Below the pieces are notes generated by a model. The model was not told where the DNA came from and made no database searches. It saw only the letters and a list, made by a program, of their open reading frames with translations. Positions 17,334 to 27,262 of a stretch of 64,000 nucleotides of DNA are shown one piece after another. The translations under genes and the position numbers were made by a program. The DNA comes from Pseudolactococcus sp041800635 (GTDB lineage Bacteria > Bacillota > Bacilli > Lactobacillales > Streptococcaceae), in assembly GCA_047833645.1 (NCBI GenBank), contig CP181259.1:1116001-1180000 (forward strand), given 5' to 3'. Position 1 is the first letter of the stretch, and every line of letters begins with the position of its first letter.

Positions 17334-19368
17334 GAATTACCTCTACGAGTTCATCCCTATGGTGCATCGTCTGATACTCCATCATCACTTGACTTTTAGC
17401 CTGACTGCCTAAATCTTTCGATTGAGTCTTGTCGCTAACTAAGTCTTTCAACTTTTCATACCACAGCTCATCCGCTACTAAAATACCGGTTTGTTCTTGC
17501 TTAATAGCTTCCGAAAAGCTGCCCAGATCGCTGGCTATTGTTGGGACACCAACTAGAGCTGCCTCTAACCATTTAATTTCAGATTTTGCTCGATTAAAAA
17601 CGGTATCAACTAGCGGTGCAAGGTTGATATCCATCTCTGCGACTAAAGCCGGTAAAGCGGTCCAATCTAAAAAATCATGGCTAACGAGTTGTTTTTGGTA
17701 GCTTTTCATTTCATCAGGGATTGTCAGATGACCGACTAGATGTAACTCCGTCTGCGGAAATTCTTTTAAAATCTGTAAAATTGCCGGCATGATGAGATTA
17801 AAATTTTCATTGTGTGTAATTGACCCTGAAAAATAGCCAATTTTTACTTTTAGATCATCCTTTTTAGATATCCCTATTGCCTGCTCACTGATTGAAATGA
17901 GTTCTTTGCTTGCTAAATTGCGATTCAGATAGACAGGTTTCCCTAACTTTAATAACTCATTTTTCAAATCGGTTGTTGAGGTAATAAAAGCATCACATAA
18001 AGCCATCAATTTACCATAGCTTTTGACGCCCGAGTCATATGCTGCCTTCTCTTCTGCGTTCAATGTTTTGACATAATCAAGTTGATCTGTATAGATTGTA
18101 TCGTAGACCAAGTCATCAATATCATAGAAGACAGGTTTATGATCTTGATGTGCTAACTTAATCAGCTGCTCAAACTGTTCGCTATAGGGCGTCCGATAAA
18201 TGATAATCTGACTTGCATACTCGGCATATCCCATTTGAAAGTCACTTGCATTAACAGTCCAAACAGTGTAACCAAAACTTCGTAGCTGCTCAGCTTTATT
18301 TATCACGCGATATCTCGTACATTGGGGAATTTGGTTTTCAACACCATCAATGATTAAAATATGCTCAGGGTGAGGCGTAGTTTTGATTGTATTGATGACC
18401 TCTTCTAGTACTTCAGTCGGAAAATCAGTTTCATGCTGAATATAATCAATTAATTCTGGAACCTCTGTTTTTCGCTTCAGTCCTTGCCAGGCAAACTTAT
18501 CGTCTGTATCATTGGAAAATGCTGTATACTTAACGAGCGGAACATCAAAGTTTTTCAGCATTGTTAGCGGATGGATATACATCGCAGAATCTTCATTGTT
18601 ACCAGATACTGCCCCATGGACAAAGCCTAAATCTGAAAAATATCTAGTGAAGACCGTTTCATGTTTCCCAATGGCTTTATTCCGAGAATCTGTATCGGAT
18701 AACCCTTCCCAATACTGTATAAATTCAGGTGTTTGAAACATATTTTTTTCAATGACAAGAAAATATGACTGTAAATGTTCAGGAATGGTACCATAAGGAT
18801 TAAAACCAGTGAAGTCAACTTGTTTTTCACCGTAAGAAATCCCCCAAAAATCCAATTTTTTTGCAGACATTTTACGAAAAACTACTGACAAATCTGTCAT
18901 GGGGCCAACATTTGTATCATTAACCAAAAGAAGTTCATCAAAACTTGTCAATTTCTCTTTTAGCAATAAAATGCCATGACGAAAAGCGGCAGTATCATAA
19001 CCCGTATTTTCACGCGCCACAACTTCCCCGTATTTTTTTAATTCTTCAACATCCTGATCAGGTAAAGGACTGTTTAGAACAATCAAGACTTTATCAGAAA
19101 GGTTAGCAAGAGCTTCTAAAAAAAACAATTTATAGGCTTGTAGATGAGCTTGATTTTCATAGATAACGTAAATCAATACTCGCTTAGGATTTTCGTAGTT
19201 ATTGATTTGACGCGTTCTTTTCCGTTTGTTTTTATTTATTTTCAGTTGTAAGCTTGCAACGGGATGGACATGTTTGTGGACTTTTCTCGCAATTTTACTT
19301 GGCAGTTTAGCGAGTAACTTGGGATTTTTAGTTAAAATATACTTGATTCTCTCAAAATTTGTTGGCAC
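17326..19368 (-). CDS. RgpF-type rhamnan synthesis domain fused to a GT4 domain
   Basis: 680 residues, GTG start at 19368 with AGGAGG upstream. Residues about 65-340 match the rhamnan synthesis protein F domain: VLIYVIYENQAHLQAYKLFF, ENTGYDTAAFRHGI and LLVNDTNVGPM. Residues about 345-680 form a second transferase: a FYDIDDLVYD segment, KIGYFSGSITHNENF and a C-terminal KWLEAALVGVPTIASDLGSF motif of GT4-like enzymes. RgpF alone is near 580 residues in streptococci, so the architecture differs. Because rgpE is absent here, this one protein may supply two transfer steps. It follows rgpD by 30 bp. Confidence 0.82.
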   Translation of the reverse strand: MPTNFERIKYILTKNPKLLAKLPSKIARKVHKHVHPVASLQLKINKNKRKRTRQINNYENPKRVLIYVIYENQAHLQAYKLFFLEALANLSDKVLIVLNSPLPDQDVEELKKYGEVVARENTGYDTAAFRHGILLLKEKLTSFDELLLVNDTNVGPMTDLSVVFRKMSAKKLDFWGISYGEKQVDFTGFNPYGTIPEHLQSYFLVIEKNMFQTPEFIQYWEGLSDTDSRNKAIGKHETVFTRYFSDLGFVHGAVSGNNEDSAMYIHPLTMLKNFDVPLVKYTAFSNDTDDKFAWQGLKRKTEVPELIDYIQHETDFPTEVLEEVINTIKTTPHPEHILIIDGVENQIPQCTRYRVINKAEQLRSFGYTVWTVNASDFQMGYAEYASQIIIYRTPYSEQFEQLIKLAHQDHKPVFYDIDDLVYDTIYTDQLDYVKTLNAEEKAAYDSGVKSYGKLMALCDAFITSTTDLKNELLKLGKPVYLNRNLASKELISISEQAIGISKKDDLKVKIGYFSGSITHNENFNLIMPAILQILKEFPQTELHLVGHLTIPDEMKSYQKQLVSHDFLDWTALPALVAEMDINLAPLVDTVFNRAKSEIKWLEAALVGVPTIASDLGSFSEAIKQEQTGILVADELWYEKLKDLVSDKTQSKDLGSQAKSQVMMEYQTMHHRDELVEVIHG

Positions 19369-19398
19369 TGTCCTCTTCCTCCTTTCCTTTCATCAATT

Positions 19399-20580
19399 TT
19401 AGAGTGTTTTTAGCAGACTGGCCGCCTCTCTATCGTCTGGATTACGATAGATAAATCTAATATCTTCACCAGGTTGCGTCACGGTGATGACTTCTGTCTG
19501 CGATAGCGGATTATCATTTTCCCAGTCTGATGGATCTTTACGAAGCGTCGCTCCGAGTTGAAACTCTGTATTATGAAAGTTTGCCATCGGAATTTCTGCA
19601 GATAAAGTCTCACCAATTTTAACGACTTGAGCTGGAGACTCATAAGCTGCACCCCCTCGGGTCGCATCATAAAGAAAATAGGATAAATAGAGTTTTTCTT
19701 CAGCTTTGGTTGGTGCTGTATTCGCTTCAAAGTGAATGGTGAAAGGAAGTTTATCCGTTGTTTTCGTTAACAATGTTTCAGAATCAGTGGTTATCCAAAC
19801 TCTATCCGATAGCGCATCATGCTCAGTGTGCTGTGAGACTTTCAAATTATCTGCTGAGTAAAGATTTGTAACGTGTTGTACATCGGTATTTTCAGCAGCA
19901 TAACCGTCAGAAATATAAACAGCTTTGTTACAATAACGCTGAACTGCGCTCATATCATGCGTGACTAAAATGACTGTTTTGGATTTATCTTTTTTGGTTT
20001 CAACAAAGAATTCATTACATTTACGTTGAAACGCCTCATCTCCGACAGCCAGAACTTCATCAAGGACTAGAATATCTCCTTTTGCTTTAATGGCAACCGA
20101 AAATGCCAGTCGAACTTGCATCCCACTGGAATAATTCTTTAATTTTTGATTCATGAATTCGCTAAGTTCAGCAAATGCAACGATTTCATCATACATTTCA
20201 CCAATTTCTTCTGGTGAAAAGCCGAGCATCGCACCATTAAGGAAGACATTTTCACGACCTGTCAGTTCTGGGTTAAAGCCAACACCAAGCTCAATAAAGC
20301 TAACAAGTTTACCATTAACCGTGACATGCCCTTTTTCTGGCGTGTAAATTTGTGAAATAATTTTTAAAAGTGTCGATTTTCCAGAACCATTTCGGCCCAC
20401 AATCCCAAAGAAATCTCCTTTTTCGACTTCAAAACTAACGTCTTTTAAAACGTGTTGCTCTTTATAACCTTTAACCCCATTAAGTCTATTGATTAATGTT
20501 GTACGTAGACTTGTTGAACTTTCGGTCGGGAGTCGAAAATATTTACTGACATGATCTATTTTTACTGCAATTTCAGACAT
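19399..20580 (-). CDS. rgpD: Rhamnan ABC exporter, ATPase subunit
   Basis: 393 residues. Walker A is GRNGSGKST, the signature loop is NYSSGMQVRLAF, and Walker B is ILVLDEVLAVGDE followed by the H-loop LVTHDM. About 150 residues after the ATPase domain form a beta-rich extension like the Wzt carbohydrate-binding domain, which in other exporters recognises the finished chain end. With RgpC it exports the lipid-linked rhamnan. The gene is 11 bp after rgpC. Confidence 0.92.
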   Translation of the reverse strand: MSEIAVKIDHVSKYFRLPTESSTSLRTTLINRLNGVKGYKEQHVLKDVSFEVEKGDFFGIVGRNGSGKSTLLKIISQIYTPEKGHVTVNGKLVSFIELGVGFNPELTGRENVFLNGAMLGFSPEEIGEMYDEIVAFAELSEFMNQKLKNYSSGMQVRLAFSVAIKAKGDILVLDEVLAVGDEAFQRKCNEFFVETKKDKSKTVILVTHDMSAVQRYCNKAVYISDGYAAENTDVQHVTNLYSADNLKVSQHTEHDALSDRVWITTDSETLLTKTTDKLPFTIHFEANTAPTKAEEKLYLSYFLYDATRGGAAYESPAQVVKIGETLSAEIPMANFHNTEFQLGATLRKDPSDWENDNPLSQTEVITVTQPGEDIRFIYRNPDDREAASLLKTL

Positions 20581-20591
20581 TTTTTAACTCC

Positions 20592-21401
20592 TTAAATAAT
20601 TTCAGCAAACTTATTCGCATGCTTCATGAAAAACCAATACCCGAAAATGAACACAAAGACTGGTATCAGGTATGGTACAATCACAATCCAAGAATGATCC
20701 CAAAGCTGCCAAAGTGTTGGGTTCGTATTATGACTAAAGGTTAAGATGTAGCGTAAATCTTGTATGATTTGAGCCATTGGATTAAGCATGAGAATTTTAG
20801 CAACAAGTAAATGGTTTTCGGAAATTTGTGTAATCGGATAAATAATGGGCGTCCCATAAAACCCTGCTTGCATGACCACTTCCCAAATCGGACCTAGATC
20901 ACGAAAATATACGAATAAGGTTGACAAAATAAAAGCCAGACCAGTGGTAAACAAAATCAACTCAATCAGTAGTGGCACAACAAAAATGATATTCCAACTA
21001 AACGGAACACCATTGATGATTGCAAAACCAAAAACAACGATGAGTGAAATAATCAGGTTAATCAAAGCGTTTATAACGACGGAGAAGATAATAACAGGTT
21101 TCGAAAAGTTAACCTTTCTTAATAAATCTACTCGACTAACAATTGACAGCATCCCAACATTCGTGGCTTCACCAAAGAAATTCCAAACGGTAATCCCTAA
21201 AAGAAGCGCTACCGCAAAGTGAGGGACACTTGAGCCAAATCTCATAAAACGGACAAAAACCAAATACATAATGACAAAAAGTAAAATGGGTTTCAGAACC
21301 GACCACAAATAGCCGATAACAGACCCCTGATATCTTAATTTGAAATCTGTTTTGACGAGTTCTTTAAGTAGAATTTGATTTCTACGGCTGAAGAAATTCA
21401 T
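20592..21401 (-). CDS. rgpC: Rhamnan ABC exporter, permease subunit
   Basis: 269 residues with six membrane segments and the ABC-2 polysaccharide exporter pattern, including LKLRYQGSVIGYLWSVLKP-like text near residue 22 (FKLRYQGSVIGYLWSVLKPI) and the C-terminal LNPMAQIIQDLRYIL helix. It partners with RgpD to move undecaprenyl-linked polyrhamnose outward. Start overlaps the end of rgpB by four bases, as in streptococcal rgp clusters. Confidence 0.92.
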   Translation of the reverse strand: MNFFSRRNQILLKELVKTDFKLRYQGSVIGYLWSVLKPILLFVIMYLVFVRFMRFGSSVPHFAVALLLGITVWNFFGEATNVGMLSIVSRVDLLRKVNFSKPVIIFSVVINALINLIISLIVVFGFAIINGVPFSWNIIFVVPLLIELILFTTGLAFILSTLFVYFRDLGPIWEVVMQAGFYGTPIIYPITQISENHLLVAKILMLNPMAQIIQDLRYILTFSHNTNPTLWQLWDHSWIVIVPYLIPVFVFIFGYWFFMKHANKFAEII

Positions 21402-22339
21402 TTGTTTTTTCCTTTATATGCAAATTTTGTGATGATAAGCGTACGAAAAATGCTGGTATGATAATTTTTATTTTTACGTAAATCAAATTGGTTAAGAATC
21501 TCACGTCGCTTTGCTTTGGGTTGCGCCAAAATATTGACATAGTTAGTCACAAGCGTTTGATCAGCTTCCGACATTGCTGACAGATTTTCCGTCAATAATT
21601 TTTGCGCTTGTTTTTGGCTTGCTGTGATGAGCTGCCAATATCTTTCAAACCATAAGTGCGGGTGTAACCATTTTTTTAAACGTTTTGAAAGGGTCCTTGC
21701 CCCTAAAACATTGGCATCATGTTGGCGGTAAAGATGCGTGGGTTGATCAATATAAACCAACTCGCCAAGTGCTGCTGCGACAAGTGCTAAATACCAATCA
21801 TGCATGATCACATCATTTGTTGTCTGCCATAATTGGGCAAGTTCATGATTAATCATGCTCGCACCGCCAGTGACCGTATTTTCAGTCAACTCTTGGACAA
21901 GCCTTGTATTGGCATGGTCAGATTGGCTGCGAATCATTGACTGTGACGTAACTTTGAGCGCTTTATCCGTCACCTTCAAATCAGAATAATACATAATAGG
22001 TTTTCGATTATCATGCTTGTTAGCTTCATCTAACATCGCGGTCAGTTTTTCTGGCAGCCAATAATCATCCTGGTCTGCAAAAAAGTAAAAGTCAGCATCA
22101 AGATTATTTTTAACAAGTTCATGAAAAGATTTAATGACGCCAACGTTCTCAGCTCGAATCAGTTTGATTCGACTGTCAGTGCTGACAAAATCAGCAAGGA
22201 TTTCGCAAGTCTTGTCAGTAGAACCATCATCTCTAATCAGCAAATGCCAGTCAGTATAGGTTTGTTTTTGAATACTCTCAACCTGTTCAGCGACGAACTT
22301 TTCGCCGTTGTAGGTTGACATTAAAATATTAACTCTCAT
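21398..22339 (-). CDS. rgpB: Rhamnosyltransferase RgpB (GT2)
   Basis: 313 residues: NILMSTYNGEKFVAEQVESI at the start, LLIRDDGSTDKT, and the metal site YFFADQDDYWLPEK. These match RgpB of the rhamnose-glucose polysaccharide pathway, which adds rhamnose from dTDP-L-rhamnose to the lipid-linked chain in the cytoplasm. It overlaps rgpA by 11 bp and rgpC by four. The GT2 at 1910-2848 shares the same motif layout, suggesting a paralogue. Confidence 0.9.
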   Translation of the reverse strand: MRVNILMSTYNGEKFVAEQVESIQKQTYTDWHLLIRDDGSTDKTCEILADFVSTDSRIKLIRAENVGVIKSFHELVKNNLDADFYFFADQDDYWLPEKLTAMLDEANKHDNRKPIMYYSDLKVTDKALKVTSQSMIRSQSDHANTRLVQELTENTVTGGASMINHELAQLWQTTNDVIMHDWYLALVAAALGELVYIDQPTHLYRQHDANVLGARTLSKRLKKWLHPHLWFERYWQLITASQKQAQKLLTENLSAMSEADQTLVTNYVNILAQPKAKRREILNQFDLRKNKNYHTSIFRTLIITKFAYKGKNK

Positions 22340-23534
22340 CTTTGCCTCTGGCTAAGTTCTCTATTTTCGTAAAAGACTCCGGCTCGTTAGTATAAGCAGT
22401 CGTAAAAAGTCTCTCATATTGGGCACAAATATGCGCCCAGGTATATTTCTCGTCGATGATTTCGTGAGCTTTTTCTTGCAATCTTTGGCGTTCTTCTTGT
22501 GTCAAATTTTCAACTGCTGACAGTCTTGTCAGTAAATTTTCCTTATCGAAATATAGGACAGCATCACCTGCTGTCGTACGGTTAAAATTCACACCTAAAA
22601 CTAGATTAACAGCTGTTGACCACATGGCTTCAAGCAAACCTGGGTTTGTCCCCCCAACCTCATGGCCGTGTAAATAGGCAAAAGCTTGCTCACGAATATA
22701 ACGTAACTCATTTTGATTATAGACGGTCCCAACAAATTTGATACGTGAATCTTTGTCAAATTGTGTTTTTTCTCGTAAGGTTTCAAAATAAGCATTGCCT
22801 TCATGATTCGTCACAATCACAAGGTCACGCTGTATGGAGCTTTTCATGAAAGCTCTGATTAAGGTTTCATAATTATTTTCAGGCACAAACCGGCCAACAA
22901 TCAAATAATAATCTTTAACCTGATGTTTGAGGAGGGTTTCTGATTCTGTTAGATCTGACTTGAATTTGTCTGTCCCATAAGCAATCACTTCTGACTTAAC
23001 TTGACCATATTCGCTGGTCAAGTAATCCTTGATCCCTGTATTATCTGAAATGATTAAATCGGCATGGCGAACCATTTTTTTCTCAGCATATTTAAGATAT
23101 GCACGTACAGGCGCCGCCCATTTAGTTCTTTTCCATTCCAAGCCATCGGGATTGACAAATACTTTCCCGCCATATCGATGAATTTTATTCGCATAATGAC
23201 CAATAAAACCACCCGCAGTATTCCCAAGAATATAAAAAATGGGTGCCGCAATTTGTTCTTTTTTACAATATTTAAGCGCCGCATTGATAGCCAAGATATC
23301 ATAAGCAATCACGCGAGCTGAACCAATCTTGGGTACTTTGATCACAAAACAATCTGCACCACGGTACTCAAAATGACCACCAGGTAGCGCCAGGTCTGAA
23401 TTCTCACTTTGACAAGCGACATGGTATTTTATAGTTTTATTCTTTTGATGTTTGACCAGCTCATCAACAAAAGTCTCAAAGCCGCCATATTGGGCCGGCA
23501 AACCGCGCGATCCAATGATAAACACATGTTGCAT
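22329..23534 (-). CDS. rgpA: Rhamnosyltransferase RgpA (GT4, DUF1972)
   Basis: 401 residues. The N-terminus HVFIIGSRGLPAQYGGFETF is the DUF1972 signature of RgpA/Cps2T. The C-terminal half has YLIVGRFVPENNYETLI and a HGHEVGGTNPGLLEAMW donor site. RgpA places the first rhamnose on GlcNAc-diphospho-undecaprenol, starting the rhamnan. The gene has its own extended -10 promoter (23567-23595) and is not tightly coupled to rmlD, which ends 241 bp upstream. Confidence 0.92.
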   Translation of the reverse strand: MQHVFIIGSRGLPAQYGGFETFVDELVKHQKNKTIKYHVACQSENSDLALPGGHFEYRGADCFVIKVPKIGSARVIAYDILAINAALKYCKKEQIAAPIFYILGNTAGGFIGHYANKIHRYGGKVFVNPDGLEWKRTKWAAPVRAYLKYAEKKMVRHADLIISDNTGIKDYLTSEYGQVKSEVIAYGTDKFKSDLTESETLLKHQVKDYYLIVGRFVPENNYETLIRAFMKSSIQRDLVIVTNHEGNAYFETLREKTQFDKDSRIKFVGTVYNQNELRYIREQAFAYLHGHEVGGTNPGLLEAMWSTAVNLVLGVNFNRTTAGDAVLYFDKENLLTRLSAVENLTQEERQRLQEKAHEIIDEKYTWAHICAQYERLFTTAYTNEPESFTKIENLARGKDES

Positions 23535-23566
23535 TTTTCACCCATTTTCTCATGATATTCTTTACT

Positions 23567-23595
23567 ATTATAGCATAAATGGCTATGCTTGTCAT
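23567..23595 (-). promoter_or_regulatory. Promoter of the rgp operon
   Basis: On the minus strand: -35 ATGACA (23590-23595), 17-bp spacer, extended -10 TGCTATAAT with TATAAT at 23567-23572. The start of rgpA is 33 bp downstream of the -10. This means rgpA onward can be expressed apart from the rml genes. Confidence 0.7.
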
Positions 23596-23599
23596 TTTA

Positions 23600-23775
23600 C
23601 CAACAAGTTACAAACGTGTCACTACCATTTCCCGCCACGAAAACAGGCACTCCCTTCAAACAGCAAAAGAATACCTTTCAAACTGCTGGGGATGTCAGCC
23701 CAGATCATTGTAGCCACGTCAGATAAGTCGTCTAATCCAGCAAAAAAAGCATGCGCACGCACATACTTTTTAAAA
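23600..23775. other. rmlD-rgpA spacer with a possible coding remnant
   Basis: A minus-strand frame running through here from inside rmlD reads as a protein-like stretch (HAFFAGLDDLSDVATMIW, then a hydrophobic LLLF segment) and stops near 23622. It has no start of its own. It could be the tail of an earlier gene next to rmlD, or chance. Confidence 0.25.
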
Positions 23776-24630
23776 TTATTCAGGTTTTTCTTGTCGGTAA
23801 AATTCTTGTAAAGCATCTTGCCAAGTTGGAATAACAAAACCTGTTGCTTTAGCTTTCGTCAAACTCATCGTTGAGTTCAAAGGACGTTTTGCTTTGGCTG
23901 GGAATTGACTTGAATCTACTGGCTTAACTGACACATTGGTATCTTTTAAGATTTCAACAGCAAAATCATACCAAGTCATATCTTCTGTTGCATCATTTGA
24001 CAAATGATAGTAACCAAAATCCTGACGGTTATCTGTTAAATGTGCCATGAATTCAGCCAAAGTCCGTGTCCAAGTCGGGCGACCATGTTGATCATTGACG
24101 ACAGTTAAGCTATCATGTGTTTCAGCTAATTTTTGCATGGTAAAGACGAAATTTGCCCCATAATTACCAAATACCCAAGCTGTCCGAATAATATAGAATT
24201 TTTTAGCGTATTTCTCTACGAGTTCTTCACCAAGACGTTTGGTGCGGCCATACTCTGTTTGTGGGTCTGGCACATCGTCCACTTCCCACTCTTCGCCAAC
24301 TGGTTTTTGACCGTCAAAAACATAGTCAGTTGAGATATAAACAAGTGTTGCATCATGTGTTGCTGCTGCCTTAGCGATATTTTCTGTCCCTGTGACATTA
24401 ATCGCATAGTCAAGCGCTTTACCTTCATCTTCTGCCTTATCAACCGCTGTATAAGCGGCACAATGATAGACCAATGTCGGTTTAACTTCTGCGAAAACTT
24501 TGTTTACCTGCTCAGCATTTGTAATATCAAGCTGCGCCACATCCGTTGCGACATAGTCCACATCACGTTCATCTAATAGATAACGTAACTCAGTACCTAG
24601 TTGACCATTTGCCCCAGTAATTAAAATCAT
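23776..24630 (-). CDS. rmlD: dTDP-4-dehydrorhamnose reductase
   Basis: 284 residues: ITGANGQLGTELRYLL for NADPH binding, VYISTDYVFDG, and the catalytic YGRTK (YxxxK) followed by RLGE. It performs the last step to dTDP-L-rhamnose, the donor for RgpA, RgpB and the RgpF domain. It overlaps rmlB by four bases. Confidence 0.95.
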   Translation of the reverse strand: MILITGANGQLGTELRYLLDERDVDYVATDVAQLDITNAEQVNKVFAEVKPTLVYHCAAYTAVDKAEDEGKALDYAINVTGTENIAKAAATHDATLVYISTDYVFDGQKPVGEEWEVDDVPDPQTEYGRTKRLGEELVEKYAKKFYIIRTAWVFGNYGANFVFTMQKLAETHDSLTVVNDQHGRPTWTRTLAEFMAHLTDNRQDFGYYHLSNDATEDMTWYDFAVEILKDTNVSVKPVDSSQFPAKAKRPLNSTMSLTKAKATGFVIPTWQDALQEFYRQEKPE

Positions 24631-25676
24631 TTTAACACCTCTTGTGACTTAGCGTAATTGGCTTCAACAGCCGCTTTTTCAGCTTCCCACCAGCCTTTGT
24701 TGTCGGTATACCACTTGATTGTCTCTTTCAAGCCAGACTCGAAGTCAGTATGCTTAGGCGCCCAACCGAGCTCTGAGCGAAGTTTCGTATTGTCGATCGC
24801 ATAGCGCAAGTCATGACCAGCACGATCCGTCACGCGGTCATATGCCGTCGCCTCTTGACCCATTTCAGTCAAGATTTCTTCCAAGACTTCTTTGTTGTTC
24901 TTTTCGCCGTCAGCACCGATCAGATAAGTTTCACCGATCACACCTTTTGTAAGGATCGTCCAAACACCTGAAGAGTGGTCTTCCGTGTGGATCCAGTCAC
25001 GGACATTTTTACCATCACCATAAAGTTTTGGACGGATACCCGCCAAGATATTGGTAATTTGACGTGGAATAAATTTCTCAATATGTTGGTACGGCCCATA
25101 GTTGTTTGAACAGTTAGAAATCGTTGCTTTAAGACCGAATGAGCGGACCCATGCGCGAACGATTAAGTCACTCGCTGCTTTTGTAGAAGAATAAGGTGAG
25201 CTAGGGTTATAAGGGGTACGGTCTGTAAATTTCTCCCCTTCACCTTCGCCATGACCTGGTAAATCTTCACGGTAAGGTAAATCACCATAGACTTCATCCG
25301 TTGAGACATGGTGGAAACGCAAATCATATTTACGCGCCGCTTGAATTAACGTATAAGTCCCAATAAAGTTGGTATGGATAAACTCATCTTGAGATTTAAG
25401 TGAGTTGTCATTGTGTGACTCAGCTGCGTAGTGAACAATAGCGTCTACTTGGGCTGCCAATTTATCAACCAAATCAGCATCAGCAATGTCCCCAACGACA
25501 AGCTCAACACGATCACCAAGAATCTCAGCAATGTTGGCTTTATTACCAGCATAAGTTAATTTATCTAAAACGATAATTTTTTCAATTTCAGGGTGGTTGT
25601 TATACACATAGTGTACGAAGTTTGAACCGATAAAACCCGCGCCACCTGTTACGATTATTTTTTTTAATTCAGTCAT
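24627..25676 (-). CDS. rmlB: dTDP-glucose 4,6-dehydratase
   Basis: 349 residues: VTGGAGFIGSNFVHYV for NAD binding, HHVSTDEVYGDLPY with the catalytic Thr-Asp-Glu, and YSSTKAASD with the YxxxK pair. It converts dTDP-glucose to the 4-keto-6-deoxy sugar. A 116-bp gap separates it from rmlC; no strong promoter stands out there. Confidence 0.96.
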   Translation of the reverse strand: MTELKKIIVTGGAGFIGSNFVHYVYNNHPEIEKIIVLDKLTYAGNKANIAEILGDRVELVVGDIADADLVDKLAAQVDAIVHYAAESHNDNSLKSQDEFIHTNFIGTYTLIQAARKYDLRFHHVSTDEVYGDLPYREDLPGHGEGEGEKFTDRTPYNPSSPYSSTKAASDLIVRAWVRSFGLKATISNCSNNYGPYQHIEKFIPRQITNILAGIRPKLYGDGKNVRDWIHTEDHSSGVWTILTKGVIGETYLIGADGEKNNKEVLEEILTEMGQEATAYDRVTDRAGHDLRYAIDNTKLRSELGWAPKHTDFESGLKETIKWYTDNKGWWEAEKAAVEANYAKSQEVLK

Positions 25677-25792
25677 TTATTTTACTTTCTTATTTGAATT
25701 TGGAGCTAACTTTCTCTACAGAAATTGACACCTACTGCCAACGCGTTTGTAGTCGCTTATTTTCTTTATCACTTTGTCATTTCGAGGAATGC

Positions 25793-26386
25793 TTATAGCA
25801 AATCAGCCGTCAAAGCTGTCACATCTTTCAACAAAGGATGATTTTTATCTGCATCGCTCACTTCAGCGTTAGCAACGTCTTCCCATTTGATGCCGAGGGT
25901 TGAATCCGCATAGTTGACGAAAGCGTACTTAGGTTTAAGTTCAAGTGCCCAGTAATCGTTCACGAGATAGCTATAAGACACAACGTCGCTCAAAACTTGG
26001 AAACCATTAGCAACCCCACGAGGGACAAAAATCCCTTTACTAGCATCAATTTCTGTTTGATAGACGTTACCAAAGCTTTCGCCTTCACGTAAGTCAACCC
26101 ATGCGCCAAGCACACGACCATTGTCCGCAACCGAAATGTACTTATCCCAAGGCTCCGCGTGTAAACCGCGTAAGACATTTTTGCGCGAAAATGAGACGTT
26201 GTTTTGGAGCTTACCTTCAGCGAAAAAGCTTTCTGGGAAACCCAAGGGCAGCATCTTTTCTTTTTGGAAGTTTTCTTTAAACCACCCCCGGTTATCCCCA
26301 TGAACTGGAATATCAAATTCTAGCATGCCAGGAATTGCAGCGATTTCACGCGCTGCTAGTTTTTTTTCAAAAAAGTTGTCAGTCAT
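25793..26386 (-). CDS. rmlC: dTDP-4-dehydrorhamnose 3,5-epimerase
   Basis: 197 residues with the RmlC cupin pattern: NRGWFKENFQKEK, the catalytic His in VLRGLHAEP, and GIFVPRGVANGFQVLSD. It is the 197-residue form common in lactic acid bacteria. It sits three bases after rmlA, so the two are co-transcribed. Confidence 0.95.
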   Translation of the reverse strand: MTDNFFEKKLAAREIAAIPGMLEFDIPVHGDNRGWFKENFQKEKMLPLGFPESFFAEGKLQNNVSFSRKNVLRGLHAEPWDKYISVADNGRVLGAWVDLREGESFGNVYQTEIDASKGIFVPRGVANGFQVLSDVVSYSYLVNDYWALELKPKYAFVNYADSTLGIKWEDVANAEVSDADKNHPLLKDVTALTADLL

Positions 26387-26389
26387 GGC

Positions 26390-27262
26390 TTAATCGGCCT
26401 CCACAAGTCGTAATAAATATTGACCATATTCGTTTTTCTTCAAAGGTTGGGCCAAGGCAATCACTTGCTCACGTGTAATATACCCCATGCGGTAAGCAAT
26501 CTCTTCCAAATTGGCTACCTGCAAGTTTTGCATCCGTTGGACCGTCTCGATATATTGTGCCGCTTCAAGAAGCGACTCATGTGTACCTGTATCCAACCAA
26601 GCGAAACCACGCCCCATCACTTCAACATCCAAATCGCCACGTTTGAGGTAAGCATCATTGACATCAGTGATTTCAAGCTCACCACGCGGTGACGGTTGAA
26701 TATTTTTAGCAATCTCCACCACATCATTGTCATAGAAATAAAGACCCGTAATGGCATAGTTTGATTTTGGGTGCTCAGGTTTTTCTTCCACTGAGACAGC
26801 ACGCATGTTTTCGTCAAATTCAACAACACCAAAACGCTCTGGATCCTTCACTTGATAACCAAAGACCGTTGCACCTTTTGCTTTAGACGCCGCACGACCT
26901 AACATTTTTGACATGCCAGGACCGTAGTAAATATTATCGCCGAGAATCAAGGCAACATTATCATCGCCAATGAAATCAGCACCGATGATGAAAGCCTGTG
27001 CCAAGCCATCAGGACTAGGTTGTACCGCATAACTCAAAGCAATGCCAAACTCGCTACCATCTCCCAAGAGTTCTTCAAAACGTGGCAAATCTTGCGGTGT
27101 TGAAATAATCAAGATGTCTTTAATGCCCGCAAGCATCAAGGTAGAAAGTGGGTAATAAATCATCGGTTTATCATAGATGGGCATCAATTGTTTACTTGCC
27201 GCACGCGTCAATGGGTACAAACGTGTTCCTGAACCACCTGCTAAAATAATACCTTTTGTCAT
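26390..27262 (-). CDS. rmlA: Glucose-1-phosphate thymidylyltransferase
   Basis: 290 residues beginning KGIILAGGSGTRLYPLTRAA, the nucleotidyltransferase signature, with NIYYGPGMS and the catalytic VEEKPEHPKS region. It makes dTDP-glucose and is the first gene of the whole polysaccharide locus, led by the promoter at 27393-27423. Feedback by dTDP-rhamnose is known for the family. Confidence 0.96.
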   Translation of the reverse strand: MTKGIILAGGSGTRLYPLTRAASKQLMPIYDKPMIYYPLSTLMLAGIKDILIISTPQDLPRFEELLGDGSEFGIALSYAVQPSPDGLAQAFIIGADFIGDDNVALILGDNIYYGPGMSKMLGRAASKAKGATVFGYQVKDPERFGVVEFDENMRAVSVEEKPEHPKSNYAITGLYFYDNDVVEIAKNIQPSPRGELEITDVNDAYLKRGDLDVEVMGRGFAWLDTGTHESLLEAAQYIETVQRMQNLQVANLEEIAYRMGYITREQVIALAQPLKKNEYGQYLLRLVEAD

